DNA of 64,000 nucleotides from GCA-2683135 sp964507445 (GTDB taxonomy: Bacteria > Planctomycetota > GCA-002687715), in contig CAZDQF010000004.1 in assembly GCA_964507445.1 (NCBI GenBank), positions 124,001 through 188,000 of the forward strand. Reading direction: 5' to 3'. Below are positions 27,401 through 35,083 of this stretch, one piece after another. The first letter of the stretch is position 1. Each line of letters opens with the position of its first letter. The position numbers were made by a program, and so were the translations under genes. Below the pieces are notes generated by a model. The model made no database searches and was not told the DNA's origin. It worked only from the letters and a program-made list of their open reading frames with translations.

Positions 27401-27676
27401 GAAGATCTGGATGTGCCCGGCTCCGTGCTCCTCCAGGAGGTCCTTCATGTACTTGAAGAACTCCATGTGGCCCCCCTGGTAGGAGGACACGGCGATGCCA
27501 TGGGCGTCTTCCTGAACCGCCGCTCGCACGATGTCCCGGGCGGAGCGGTTGTGGCCGAGGTGGATGACCTCGCAGCCCGCCTGCTGAAGCACGCGGCGCA
27601 TGACGTTGATGGACGCGTCGTGGCCGTCAAACAACGACGCCGCGGTCACGAAACGGATCGGGTTCTGCGTTTCCAT
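24431..27676 (-). CDS. icmF: Fused isobutyryl-CoA mutase IcmF
   Basis: A 1,081-residue adenosylcobalamin enzyme that interconverts isobutyryl-CoA and n-butyryl-CoA, fused to its own G-protein chaperone. The N-terminal B12-binding domain has FDGHDAS with the cobalt-ligating His. The MeaB-like GTPase has the P-loop GITGPGGAGKSS near 205-216 and NKFERRG as the guanine-specificity NKxD-type region. The C-terminal mutase barrel has SISGYHIAEAG near 760. The three-part order matches IcmF rather than methylmalonyl-CoA mutase. I start at the ATG at 27676; a GTG at 27682 is possible. Substrate range (isobutyryl, isovaleryl or pivalyl) cannot be read from the sequence. Confidence 0.93.
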   Translation of the reverse strand: METQNPIRFVTAASLFDGHDASINVMRRVLQQAGCEVIHLGHNRSARDIVRAAVQEDAHGIAVSSYQGGHMEFFKYMKDLLEEHGAGHIQIFGGGGGTIVPREIQELHDYGIAQVFSPEDGRRLGLEGMINSMIEACRPAPGAEITGDANGAANPFDERRAGVQVARLISYTERNGQRAEGEAERVLGPVRAVAAEQKVPVLGITGPGGAGKSSFTDELLVRYLRDFPDHRVAVLAVDPTKRATGGALLGDRIRMNAVSDPRVFMRSLATRGAGAEVSAALQEAIDVVRGSGFDFVIVETSGIGQGSSAVVDLCTVSIYVMTPEYGAASQLEKIDMLDLADLVVVNKFERRGAEDALRDVRKQYRRSRGLFDGPADEELPVFGCIASRFADAGVSAAYRHLLSVVSDRCGADRSPPTAEGAHAPGQSAVVPTHRTQYLAEVAECVRRYRRWADQQVSLARELEGLQVALGRVSQEARAELERAIDAVRGEMDPEALRALEQWPALRERYSGEEFVFSVRDREIRQPLRVTSLSGTSLPRVALPGDDSAAVALRFLLLENVPGAFPFTAGVFALKRDDEEPKRMFAGEGGPERTNRRFHYLSRAEKAKRLSTAFDSVTLYGEDPDERPDIYGKVGESGVSICTLDDMKALFEGFDLCDANTSVSMTINGPAPVILAMFLNAAIDQQVDRFEADRGRAPDPEEFAEIRGRTLSVVRGTVQADILKEDQAQNTCIFSTEFALRMMGDIQQFFIDHDVRNYYSVSISGYHIAEAGANPITQLAFTLANGFTYVEYYRSRGMKLDDFARNLSFFFSNGLDPEYTVLGRVARRIWAVAMRDVYSAGERSQKLKYHIQTSGRSLHAQEVDFNDIRTTLQALLALQDHCNSLHTNAYDEAVTTPTEESVRRAMAIQLIINREYGISRCENALQGSYVIEELTQLVEEAVLTEFERISDRGGVLGAMETQYQRGRIQEESLLYERKKHDGSLPVIGVNTFVDEGADHVAAMDDLALTRASDDEKRVRLEHLRTFQKAHSEAAPEALRRLQEVALSGQNIFAELLTTTRVASLGQITEALFAVGGEYRRNM

Positions 27677-27716
27677 GGGCACCGTCCCCCAGACTCCTCC
27701 GAGAATGGGGCAGCAG

Positions 27717-27745
27717 AACGTAACACGTTACCAGACCATGAACAA
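27717..27745 (-). promoter_or_regulatory. Candidate promoter and operator for icmF
   Basis: On the minus strand TTGTTC (27745-27740) and TACGTT (27722-27717) are 17 bp apart, about 40 bp upstream of the ATG. The inverted repeat GTAAC-N2-GTTAC (27720-27731) overlaps the -10 region, a position suited to a repressor. Confidence 0.4.
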
Positions 27746-27928
27746 CGAAACGCAGCGGGCGCGAAGAGGCCGGTCCGGAGCGAAGGTCAGGGGGGGCAAG
27801 AAAAGCGGGGTCAGGGGGTCGCGGCCCGGTGAGTTTGAGGTGTGAAGTGTGAGTTTGTCTTGCCGTTTCGTGTCAAGGAGTGGTTCGTGAGCCGCGACGC
27901 CCCCATACCCAGTCCGCCTCTATAGACG

Positions 27929-27951
27929 CGCGCCGGACCGAAACCGGCGCG
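27929..27951. repeat. GC-rich hairpin in the icmF upstream region
   Basis: CGCGCCGG (27929-27936) and CCGGCGCG (27944-27951) form a perfect 8-bp stem with a 7-nt loop. It is followed by AAAAAA on the plus strand, so the T-run precedes the hairpin for minus-strand transcripts from the HTH gene. It does not have terminator polarity in either direction. The rest of the 27683-27976 spacer shows no gene. Confidence 0.5.
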
Positions 27952-27976
27952 AAAAAAGCGAGCGTCCGGTCGATTC

Positions 27977-28417
27977 CTACTCCGACGTCTCGTCGCGCTC
28001 CGAGGCCCAGGCCTCGTAGTCGGCCGTAAGTCCTCGCTGCTCAAGGAAGCTGCGGATCTGACTCCGCTCCGCGTCGGCCTCGTTCAACATGCGCCAGGTC
28101 TCATTGATCCAGAAGTGATCGCGGGATCGCTGCGTCGCCTTGGTCTCCATGGCTGCCCGGATCAATCGATCACGCTCCTCGGGCGAGAGCTCGAGCACCG
28201 TTGCCATTTCCAGGATGGCATCACCGGAAGGCACGAAGCCGTCGTTGAGCATCTGGGAGATGTGGTTCGCCGACTTACCCAGCAGACCGCTCAGCTTTCG
28301 ACCGGACATGCGCTCACCGCGCTTCGAATAGGACTCGATGCTCGCCACCAGGGCCTGCTGGAAGGGCGTCCGCACCGTGCTGCGGGCGTTGGATGATCTC
28401 TGGAACGGATGGCGCAT
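27977..28417 (-). CDS. XRE-type helix-turn-helix regulator
   Basis: A 146-residue DNA-binding protein. An HTH lies at about 37-75 (MSGRKLSGLLGKSANHISQM then LNDGFVPSGDAILEMATVLE), followed by a helical tail rich in charged residues (RDHFWINETWRMLNEADAER) that may dimerise or bind a partner. The start at 28417 has no strong RBS. It is divergent from a beta-lactamase-like gene. The 118-bp spacer contains a perfect 7-3-7 palindrome on top of a promoter, so local or autoregulation is likely. The signal is unknown. Confidence 0.75.
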   Translation of the reverse strand: MRHPFQRSSNARSTVRTPFQQALVASIESYSKRGERMSGRKLSGLLGKSANHISQMLNDGFVPSGDAILEMATVLELSPEERDRLIRAAMETKATQRSRDHFWINETWRMLNEADAERSQIRSFLEQRGLTADYEAWASERDETSE

Positions 28418-28439
28418 GATCAGCGGAGATCGCAGCCGG

Positions 28440-28468
28440 TTCGACCGCGTCGACCGTCAGGCTATTCA
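28440..28468 (+). promoter_or_regulatory. Promoter of the beta-lactamase-like gene
   Basis: TTCGAC (28440-28445) and TATTCA (28463-28468) are separated by 17 bp. The -10 box ends about 67 bp before the ATG at 28536. It overlaps the palindromic operator candidate at 28468-28484. Confidence 0.4.
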
Positions 28469-28484
28469 GATTGCACCGCAATCT
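28468..28484. promoter_or_regulatory. Palindromic operator candidate (7-3-7)
   Basis: AGATTGC-ACC-GCAATCT is a perfect inverted repeat. It starts at the last base of the -10 box of the rightward promoter and would cover the transcription start, while lying about 50 bp upstream of the divergent HTH gene. The position suits repression by that regulator. Confidence 0.5.
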
Positions 28485-28535
28485 CAAGTGCATACAGCGC
28501 CCCCTGCGCTCGCGCGGAGACCTTAGGATCGGGTC

Positions 28536-29867
28536 ATGCTGCGGGCCATGACCATGATGCTGTGCGTCGCCTCGCCAATCCTGGCGCAGGGCACGGTGCA
28601 TCGCGACGCTTCCCTGGAGGACCTCGTCCGCGCCTCCAGCGGACGGCTCGGCCTGTACGCACGAAACCTGAGGACCGGGGACGAGTTGTCCCTGAACGGC
28701 GTCGGAGAACGGCACCTGGGCGGGCTGACCCGGTTGTTCACCGCCGCCGCCGCCGTCGCCAAGGCGAAGGCGCTGGAGACGGGTCTGAAGACGACCCTCG
28801 CCTACCCAGCGGCGGCGTATCGAGGCACCGCGAGCGTCCTCCGGGAGCGCCACGACGAGCTGTTCACCATCGAGGCGCTCGTGCGGGCCACCATCCTCCA
28901 GGATGATCACGCCGCGCACGACCTCCTGGCCAACTGGCTCGGCTCCGACCTCGCCCATTGGGTGAAGGACCTGAGCCCCGACGGCATCCGCCCTGTCGCC
29001 ACCTACGGCCGACGGGACCGGTTCCTGCTGCGGCACCTCGATCCGCGCTTCGCTCAGGTCTCCGACCCCGCGGCGCAGCGGTGGCTTCACGGTCGCGATT
29101 CCAGCGGCGTCACCCCACGACCGTTCACGAAGGACCCGCGCCACCGCGACGACCATGTGTCGAAGCTCGGCGCAGCCTGGCGCTCGTGGTACGGCCAACG
29201 CGCCAACGCCGGGACCCTGAAGGGCTTCGCAGAGGGCATGGCAGCGCTGCTCCGAGCTCCGGGACGGGGCGCCGCCCGCGACGACGTGATCGGGCGTTGG
29301 CTGCGGGGTGTCCCCACCGTGGCCTGCGCTCGGGAATACGACCTGCACCTGACCGTCCACGGACTCGACGCCCGATCGTGGCAACGGGCGGCGTCCGCGG
29401 CCTTGGTGGAGACCCCCAAGGGCGCCGTGGTCATCGTCGCTCATATCCGTGGCATGGCCTCGGAACGGGACGCCACCCACCTCCTCGCGGTGATGGGAGA
29501 AGCCGCCCTCCGCAGGCTCGCACCCGCCGCGTGGCGATCCCCGCGGACCACCCTGCCGACCACCCTGCCTGCGTCCGTGCGGAGCATCAGCCTCTGCGGC
29601 GGCGATTCGCCCCGTCAGAAGACCGACTTCGCCGTGGGGGAGACCGCGCGCCTCCTGGTCGCCACCAGCGCACCCAAGGACACCACCATGGTGGTGCGGT
29701 GGACCCGCTCCGACGGGTCCCATGTGAGAGAGGCTCGCGCCCTGCCCCCCCGCGCCTTCACAGAGCAGGAGTTCCAGCTGCCGCTGGATCGCGCCGGTGA
29801 GTACGCAGTGCAGGTCGCGGTGGACGCCCGCGAGATCTGGTCTCTCCGGTTCCAGGCGCGAGACTGA
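28536..29867 (+). CDS. Class A beta-lactamase-like protein without catalytic serine
   Basis: A 443-residue exported protein with a short signal peptide (MMLCVASPILAQ). Residues 25-300 follow the class A beta-lactamase or transpeptidase-like fold: SSGRLGLYARNLRTGDELSL, then a helix start, then ATILQDDHAAHDLLANWLG. The SxxK motif position reads LTRL (64-67), and the SDN loop position reads DDH (123-125), so acyl-enzyme chemistry cannot work in the known way. A C-terminal beta domain of about 100 residues follows (PKDTTMVVRWTRSDGSHVRE). A peptidoglycan- or ligand-binding role is possible. It is divergent from an HTH regulator that probably controls it. Confidence 0.65.
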   Translation: MLRAMTMMLCVASPILAQGTVHRDASLEDLVRASSGRLGLYARNLRTGDELSLNGVGERHLGGLTRLFTAAAAVAKAKALETGLKTTLAYPAAAYRGTASVLRERHDELFTIEALVRATILQDDHAAHDLLANWLGSDLAHWVKDLSPDGIRPVATYGRRDRFLLRHLDPRFAQVSDPAAQRWLHGRDSSGVTPRPFTKDPRHRDDHVSKLGAAWRSWYGQRANAGTLKGFAEGMAALLRAPGRGAARDDVIGRWLRGVPTVACAREYDLHLTVHGLDARSWQRAASAALVETPKGAVVIVAHIRGMASERDATHLLAVMGEAALRRLAPAAWRSPRTTLPTTLPASVRSISLCGGDSPRQKTDFAVGETARLLVATSAPKDTTMVVRWTRSDGSHVREARALPPRAFTEQEFQLPLDRAGEYAVQVAVDAREIWSLRFQARD

Positions 29868-29927
29868 CAGCGCCTCCCCTACCGCACCTCCGTCCGTTGA
29901 GGCTACGATGACCGTCCGAGGAGCAAC

Positions 29928-32099
29928 ATGATGCGTATTACCACCCATCTCCTGATCATCCTGCTGGTCCTGATCGCCACCGTCCCCGAGGCCATGGGCC
30001 AACGACGGCGTGGCGGCGCCGCCCCGAGAGACGCCGCCAGCTGGGCCAGCGACGGCAAGCACGTGATCGTCAAGGGCACGTGGTACGACCCGCTCACGTG
30101 GAAGGAGGTCGCCCCTGTCGCAGAGGACCGAGACGAGAGCGTGGACGTCCCGGCCGCCTTTCGCGACGCGGTGGAGAAGGCCGGCGGCGACGCTCCCCGG
30201 GCAGCCTTCGCGCCCTCCAGGTTCCGCTCCACGATCCCCCGCACGAACCCGCCCCACGCCGGTGTCGCGGTCACTCCGGACCAGGCGCACGCTGCCACGA
30301 TCGTGAGCGGAGAGCTCTGGGCCTGGCACAAGGACAAGGGCGCGCGCCGCGTTCGCCGTGGCATTGACGAGGTGAGGCGACTGGAGATCTCACCGGACGG
30401 CGCCTCCGTGTCCTTCGTCTCCGGCTTCGATCTTCACGTGGTGAAGACCCGTGACGGGGAGGCCCTGGCCATCGCCGACGACGGCAGCGAGGACCTGTTC
30501 TACGGTGAGCTGGACTGGGTCTACCAGGAGGAGGTCTACGGCCGAGGCAACTTCAAGGCCACCTGGTGGTCGCCCGACTCCCGTCACCTGGCCTACATGC
30601 GCATCGACGAGCAAGGAGTGGACACCTTCAGCGTGGTGGACCACATCCCCGACGCCCTCGGCGTGGAGAACATCAAGTACCCCAAGGCCGGGACCACCAA
30701 CCCCCGGGCCACCCTCCACATCGCGCGCGCGTCCGACGGCGAGTCGGTGGCCGTGGACCTCTCCGACTACGCAGCGAAGTCCCAGATCCTCATCGTCCGC
30801 GTCGGCTGGACCCCGGAGGGGGACCACTGCATCTTCGAGGTGCAGGACCGGGAACAGACCTGGCTCGACCTCAACGCGGCGGATCCCGAGACAGGCAAGG
30901 TCACGAAGCTGATCCATGAGGAATGCGAGGACGGCTGGGTGAACCGGTTGTCCCCGCCCCGCTGGCTCGAGGACGGCACCTTCATCTGGGAGAGCGAGCG
31001 GACCGGGTACAAGCACCTGTACCGGTACGACCGCACCGGCAAGCTGGTGTCCACGATCTCCTACGGCCCATGGACCATGGGCTCGGTCCGCAGGGTCGAC
31101 GAGGAACGCGGGTTCGTCACGTTCACCGGCACCACGGCCGACTACTGCATCGGCCAGAACCTGTACATGGCGTCCCTGGACGGGAAGAAGTTGCGGCAGC
31201 TCACCAAGGGTGACGGCACCCATAGCGCCTCGGTGAACCATGATGCGTCACTGGTCCTCGACAGGCGGTCGTCCATGACCGATCCGGGAGATCAAGTCCT
31301 GCGACGAGTCGGCGACGGTGAGACCATCCGCGTCATCTACGACCGCAAGCCCCCGTCGAACGCCCAGCTACCCGTCTATCAACAGATCAAGGCGCGGGAT
31401 GGTGAGTGGCTCGACGTGATGTACGTACCGCCGGCGGACATGGACCCCTCCAAGAAGTACCCGGTCTGGCTCAACACCTACTCAGGGCCCAACGCGCCGT
31501 CCATACGCGACGGCTGGCGCGGCCCGGCACGCCAGACCTGGTACGCCCAGCTGGCCGTCAACGTCCGATCCGCCAGCGGCAGGGGGATGAAGTACACCAA
31601 GACCTGCTACCGACAGTTCGGCGTCCAGGAGCTCAAGGACATCGAGGACGCGGTGGATTGGATGTGCCGGGAGCACTCCTGGGCCGACCGTTCCCGGGTG
31701 GGGATCACGGGCTGGAGCTACGGCGGTTTCATGACCGCTTACGCCATGACCCACAGCGAGTACTTCAAGTGCGGCATCGCGGGTGCGGGCGTCTACGCCT
31801 GGGAGCTCTACGACACCATCTACACCGAACGCTACATGGCCACGCCGCAGAACAACGAAGACGGCTATCGCGTCTCCTCCTGCGTGAAGGCCGCGGGCGA
31901 CCTCCACGGCGAGCTCCTCATCGTGCACGGCACCATGGATGACAACGTCCACATGCAGAACGCCCTCCAGCTCATCCACGCCCTCCAGGAGGCGGACAAG
32001 CAGAACTTCGAGTTCATGCTCTATCCGAAGGCGCGGCACGGAGTCCGCAGCCCTCACCTGGCCGAGCTCCGGGAGCGGTTCATGAAGGAACACCTTTGA
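29928..32099 (+). CDS. Secreted S9B dipeptidyl peptidase (DPP IV family)
   Basis: A 723-residue exported serine peptidase that releases N-terminal dipeptides, preferentially after proline. The signal peptide is THLLIILLVLIATVPEAMG. An N-terminal beta-propeller (DPPIV_N) spans about 100-480, including the DPP-type double-Glu substrate motif in LDWVYQEEVYGRG. The alpha/beta-hydrolase domain has the nucleophile in GWSYGG (S597), the Asp in HGTMDDNVHMQN and the His in YPKARHGV. GGAG lies four bases before the ATG. It is coupled to the following membrane-protein gene. It is a paralogue of the gene at 38964-41156. Confidence 0.92.
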   Translation: MMRITTHLLIILLVLIATVPEAMGQRRRGGAAPRDAASWASDGKHVIVKGTWYDPLTWKEVAPVAEDRDESVDVPAAFRDAVEKAGGDAPRAAFAPSRFRSTIPRTNPPHAGVAVTPDQAHAATIVSGELWAWHKDKGARRVRRGIDEVRRLEISPDGASVSFVSGFDLHVVKTRDGEALAIADDGSEDLFYGELDWVYQEEVYGRGNFKATWWSPDSRHLAYMRIDEQGVDTFSVVDHIPDALGVENIKYPKAGTTNPRATLHIARASDGESVAVDLSDYAAKSQILIVRVGWTPEGDHCIFEVQDREQTWLDLNAADPETGKVTKLIHEECEDGWVNRLSPPRWLEDGTFIWESERTGYKHLYRYDRTGKLVSTISYGPWTMGSVRRVDEERGFVTFTGTTADYCIGQNLYMASLDGKKLRQLTKGDGTHSASVNHDASLVLDRRSSMTDPGDQVLRRVGDGETIRVIYDRKPPSNAQLPVYQQIKARDGEWLDVMYVPPADMDPSKKYPVWLNTYSGPNAPSIRDGWRGPARQTWYAQLAVNVRSASGRGMKYTKTCYRQFGVQELKDIEDAVDWMCREHSWADRSRVGITGWSYGGFMTAYAMTHSEYFKCGIAGAGVYAWELYDTIYTERYMATPQNNEDGYRVSSCVKAAGDLHGELLIVHGTMDDNVHMQNALQLIHALQEADKQNFEFMLYPKARHGVRSPHLAELRERFMKEHL

Positions 32100-32665
32100 G
32101 GCAGGCCATCCGCGAGACGTACAGGGAGTTCAGGCCGCTGATCTGGACCCTCTGGGTCGTCGCCGCCGTCAGGCTCGTGGTGGACTCCGTCAGCCGCGAC
32201 CCGGGGGTCACCTTCATGGTCAGCGTCTACGCCGCGGCGCCGATCCTGTTCCTCTACAACGGCTTCACCGGCGCCCTGGATCACCTGCGAGTCAGGCAGC
32301 TGCTGCTCGGGTTCGTGATGACCGGGGTGCTCTGCTGGGCCATCCCCAACACCGTCTCCTACACCGTGGGCCAGTTCGCGGGCTGGACCCACGGGCGATT
32401 CCTGGTCGTGCAGGAGGAGATGCAGACCTTCGAGCGCCTTCGAGCCGAGGGGCTCGGTTTCTTCGAAGCCCGGACGGCAGCCGCGGAGGAGTTGGGAGGC
32501 TGGAAGAGCCGCTCCATGCCCCCCGCCGCCACCGCCGGCGGCAAGATCGGCGTGGGGCTGCTCATGGGAGCGATCACCGCCATCGTGGGAGCGCTGTGGT
32601 GCGCTCTGACGGGCTGGCTGTTGCTGTGCCTGCCCGCGGCGGCGCGCCGCAAGTGGCGCGCCTGA
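32096..32665 (+). CDS. Multi-pass membrane protein of unknown function
   Basis: A 189-residue protein with four probable membrane helices (LIWTLWVVAAVRLVVDSV, FMVSVYAAAPILFLYNGF, LLLGFVMTGVLCWAIPNTV and a C-terminal IGVGLLMGAITAIVGALWCA). A charged loop of about 60 residues lies between helices 3 and 4. The start appears to be the TTG at 32096, which overlaps the peptidase stop (TTGA) and has AAGGA upstream. This makes it translationally coupled to the S9B peptidase. No family recognised. Confidence 0.65.
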   Translation: MRQAIRETYREFRPLIWTLWVVAAVRLVVDSVSRDPGVTFMVSVYAAAPILFLYNGFTGALDHLRVRQLLLGFVMTGVLCWAIPNTVSYTVGQFAGWTHGRFLVVQEEMQTFERLRAEGLGFFEARTAAAEELGGWKSRSMPPAATAGGKIGVGLLMGAITAIVGALWCALTGWLLLCLPAAARRKWRA

Positions 32666-32677
32666 CCGCCGGCGTCG

Positions 32678-34444
32678 TCAGTTCAGCTGGATCGGCAGCG
32701 GGCTGGACAGCCTCACGGTGGAGAAGTCGATCACCTGGAACGTGAGGATGGTGGGTGGACTGGTCGGCACCGTCCCCGGAGGGAGCAGCGTCGTCAGGTC
32801 CAGCTCGAAGCACAGGTCTCCGTTCTGCGATCCGTTGCTCGGGTCGGTGAAGACGCTGATGGGGTTGATGCTCTGGTTCGGGTCCGGGTTCGCCGTCGCC
32901 GACGAGGGGTTGTTGAAGAACGTCTGCGCCACCGGCATCTGGCAGATCGGACCGAAGATGGAGTTCACGGGAGCGAGCACACAGCTCTGGTTGGCCATGC
33001 CGAAGGGGTCCACGTAGAGATCGGGATAGCCCGGGACCGAGCCAGCGACGCTGGTCCGGCTGACGAACCCCCCGGCGCCGATCTGGTCGATCCGCGCGAA
33101 CACCCCGGCCTGCCCCCCCGGCGGCAGCCCCGACACGTAGCACGTGATGCGCCCGTTGTAGATCGGGTCCGTCAACACGCCGTTCGTGGGGTAGGTGTCC
33201 AGATGCACGGGGCGATCGGCCATGGGGTCGATGTTGGGGCTGTGCTGGATCACGGACATGGCGTCCAGGGGCCCGGCGTAGTACTGGTTGTTGAACGAGT
33301 TGTCGTTCATCCCGAGGGCGTTGGGTTGGTCCATGGTGAGACCATTGAGGACCGCGAACGACCCGTTGGTGGCGGTGGTGTAGACGGCGGAGGAGCTGGC
33401 GTTGGGCGTCGCCGGGACCTGCCCCCCCTGGTTGTAGATGGTGAACAGCAGGTCCGGGATCGCGAACCCTGACGGCGTGGCCGAGGTCCCGCCGACGGGG
33501 TCGATGGAGAGGCTGTAGACGTTGACCGTGCCGGTCACCGTGATGGTGCCGCCGGCGCTGCTCACCATGGAGGTCACGTCTGCGGCGCTGTAGACACGCT
33601 CCGCCAGCCCGGCGACCGGAGCGGTCACGATCCCATACGGACCCGACGGGGTGTAGGCCGCCGCCGGAATGCGCACGATGTCTCCTCGGGTGAGGGTGAT
33701 GGGCGCTGCGCCGCCTCCGGGAGAGGTGACCAGCATGGTGCCGGTGATGGTGCTGTTGTCGAAGCTACAGTAGATGTCGCCGGTGGTCTGATCCACGGTG
33801 AACGCGTTCACGTCCAGGGAGCTGGTGGTGGACGGGACTCCGAGGAGCGTGGCCCAGTCAGCACGTCGGATGAAGTACACGGGAGCAACCCCCGGGTCGT
33901 TGACCGGATAGAACGCGGCGGCGGCCGGGAGCAGGACCATGTCCGACTCGAGGATGCTGTCCCCCAGGTAACCGCTGCTCCCCGTGGAGCTCGACCAGCA
34001 GGAGACGAACATCTCGTGGATGTTGTTGGGGCGCCCCATGGCCGGGGTCGGGATGTACATGGCGTCCACCCCGCGGAAGTTGGTGCTCTCGTGGGTGATC
34101 CCGTCCTGGTCCATGTCTCCCAGGTACAGGTTGAACTGGGGGAAGTTGGAGACCTCCACGAAGTCGTTGGTCATCTGCGGCGGCAGGCTGTTCACGACCG
34201 TCGTGTTCAACACACCGGGCGTGACGTAGCTGACCCCCTGAGCGTTGGCGACCGCGGACTCGATAACGAACCCGATGCCGAACAACGGGGTGGGGAGGCA
34301 CGGCGCCGCCGTGTCGTTGATGAACCCGCCGCGGCCCGAAGCCGGGGTCTCGGTGAATCGGGTGGAGAAGTAGACGGTCGAGTCCTGGGCGACCGCGGAG
34401 GCGGCCAGGGCAAGCGCCGAAAACACCAGGGTTGCTGTCCTCAT
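32678..34444 (-). CDS. Large secreted protein of unknown function
   Basis: A 588-residue exported protein. The ATG at 34444 has GGAG six bases upstream and opens a clean signal peptide (MRTATLVFSALALAASAVAQ). The frame continues to 34501 without support. The mature protein is rich in Gly, Asn, Thr and Pro and predicted beta, with phrases suggesting a propeller or data-bearing surface protein (DVNAFTVDQTTGDIYCSFDN and GDIVRIPAAAYTPSGPYGIV). No catalytic residues recognised. The final 90 residues resemble the C-terminal domain of other large secreted proteins of this type. Convergent with the membrane protein. Confidence 0.65.
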   Translation of the reverse strand: MRTATLVFSALALAASAVAQDSTVYFSTRFTETPASGRGGFINDTAAPCLPTPLFGIGFVIESAVANAQGVSYVTPGVLNTTVVNSLPPQMTNDFVEVSNFPQFNLYLGDMDQDGITHESTNFRGVDAMYIPTPAMGRPNNIHEMFVSCWSSSTGSSGYLGDSILESDMVLLPAAAAFYPVNDPGVAPVYFIRRADWATLLGVPSTTSSLDVNAFTVDQTTGDIYCSFDNSTITGTMLVTSPGGGAAPITLTRGDIVRIPAAAYTPSGPYGIVTAPVAGLAERVYSAADVTSMVSSAGGTITVTGTVNVYSLSIDPVGGTSATPSGFAIPDLLFTIYNQGGQVPATPNASSSAVYTTATNGSFAVLNGLTMDQPNALGMNDNSFNNQYYAGPLDAMSVIQHSPNIDPMADRPVHLDTYPTNGVLTDPIYNGRITCYVSGLPPGGQAGVFARIDQIGAGGFVSRTSVAGSVPGYPDLYVDPFGMANQSCVLAPVNSIFGPICQMPVAQTFFNNPSSATANPDPNQSINPISVFTDPSNGSQNGDLCFELDLTTLLPPGTVPTSPPTILTFQVIDFSTVRLSSPLPIQLN

Positions 34445-34822
34445 GTTGGGCTCCGGTAACGTCGGTCTGGATGTTCGAAGAGACTCTCGCGCGACCGCCA
34501 CAGGTTAGCGCCTTCCCCCGTCACGCCTACGGCGCTCCAGAGTCTTGTCCAGGGCGTCTCGCGCGCTCGTCGGAGCGTCTCCCCGGGAGACGGGCTGTCC
34601 TCCGGGAAGGACAGGATTGGCATCAGCCCACCCCCCCCGCCACCGCCACGACCATCGTAAAGCCTTGACCTCAAGCGACTTGAAGGGCACCACCGAGAGT
34701 TGGCACGAGCCGTGCTTAAGCCTCCCTCGTTCGGGCGCAACGGCGATCCGGACGCGCGGCGCCGGCATCGGCCGTGGTGGCGGCGCCGCACGGATGCGGA
34801 TCAGAAACAGAAGGAGATCGTC
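34445..34822. other. 378-bp divergent intergenic region
   Basis: It separates the secreted protein on the minus strand from the small Gly/Tyr-rich protein on the plus strand. It holds the sigma54-type promoter candidate at 34700-34716 and a TTGACC at about 34668 without a matching -10. I see no gene in it. Confidence 0.5.
34700..34716 (+). promoter_or_regulatory. Sigma54 (RpoN)-type promoter candidate
   Basis: TTGGCACGAGCCGTGCT matches the -24/-12 consensus (TTGGCACR-N4-TTGCW) at all but one T. The GG and GC dinucleotides are separated by exactly 10 bp, as RpoN requires. The expected start is near 34727, about 95 bp upstream of the ATG at 34823. Confidence 0.5.
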
Positions 34823-35083
34823 ATGAACTTCAACAAGACCTTCGGAATGCTCGCCCTCGCGTTCGTCCTCGTCGTGGTTTCGGCGCCAAGCGCCCAGGCG
34901 CAGAGCTTCAGCTTCGGCTTCAGCTCCGGCAGCTGCGGCAGCGGCGGCTACATCAGCGGCGGTTACTACGGCGGCTACTACGGCGGCGTCCACTACGCTC
35001 CTACCTACAGCTACGGGCACTGCTATCCAAGGTACTACCGCAGTCGCTGCTACCCGCGCTACCGTCGCCGCATCTGCTGGTAG
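34823..35083 (+). CDS. Small secreted Gly/Tyr-rich protein
   Basis: An 86-residue product. AAGGAG lies six bases before the ATG at 34823. The signal peptide is FGMLALAFVLVVVSAPSAQA. The mature 60 residues are composed mainly of Gly, Ser, Tyr, Cys and Arg: first a GFSSGSCGSGGYISGGYYGG-type region, then an Arg/Tyr/Cys-rich end (YPRYYRSRCYPRYRRRICW). Five Cys allow disulfide cross-links. Such compositions occur in matrix or surface structural proteins, but no family was recognised. Upstream is a good RpoN-type promoter. Confidence 0.7.
   Translation: MNFNKTFGMLALAFVLVVVSAPSAQAQSFSFGFSSGSCGSGGYISGGYYGGYYGGVHYAPTYSYGHCYPRYYRSRCYPRYRRRICW

Noticed and set aside
27929..27951. Hairpin next to a run of six A as a terminator
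   Set aside because: The T-run lies before the hairpin for leftward transcripts, and rightward transcripts would have an A-run. The polarity is wrong in both directions.
28314..30329. 671-codon open frame on the minus strand
   Set aside because: Antisense to the beta-lactamase-like and S9B genes, with no RBS or recognisable domain.
29928..32099. Another pseudoenzyme among the S9 peptidases
   Set aside because: All three S9 proteins keep Ser, Asp and His in the normal motifs.
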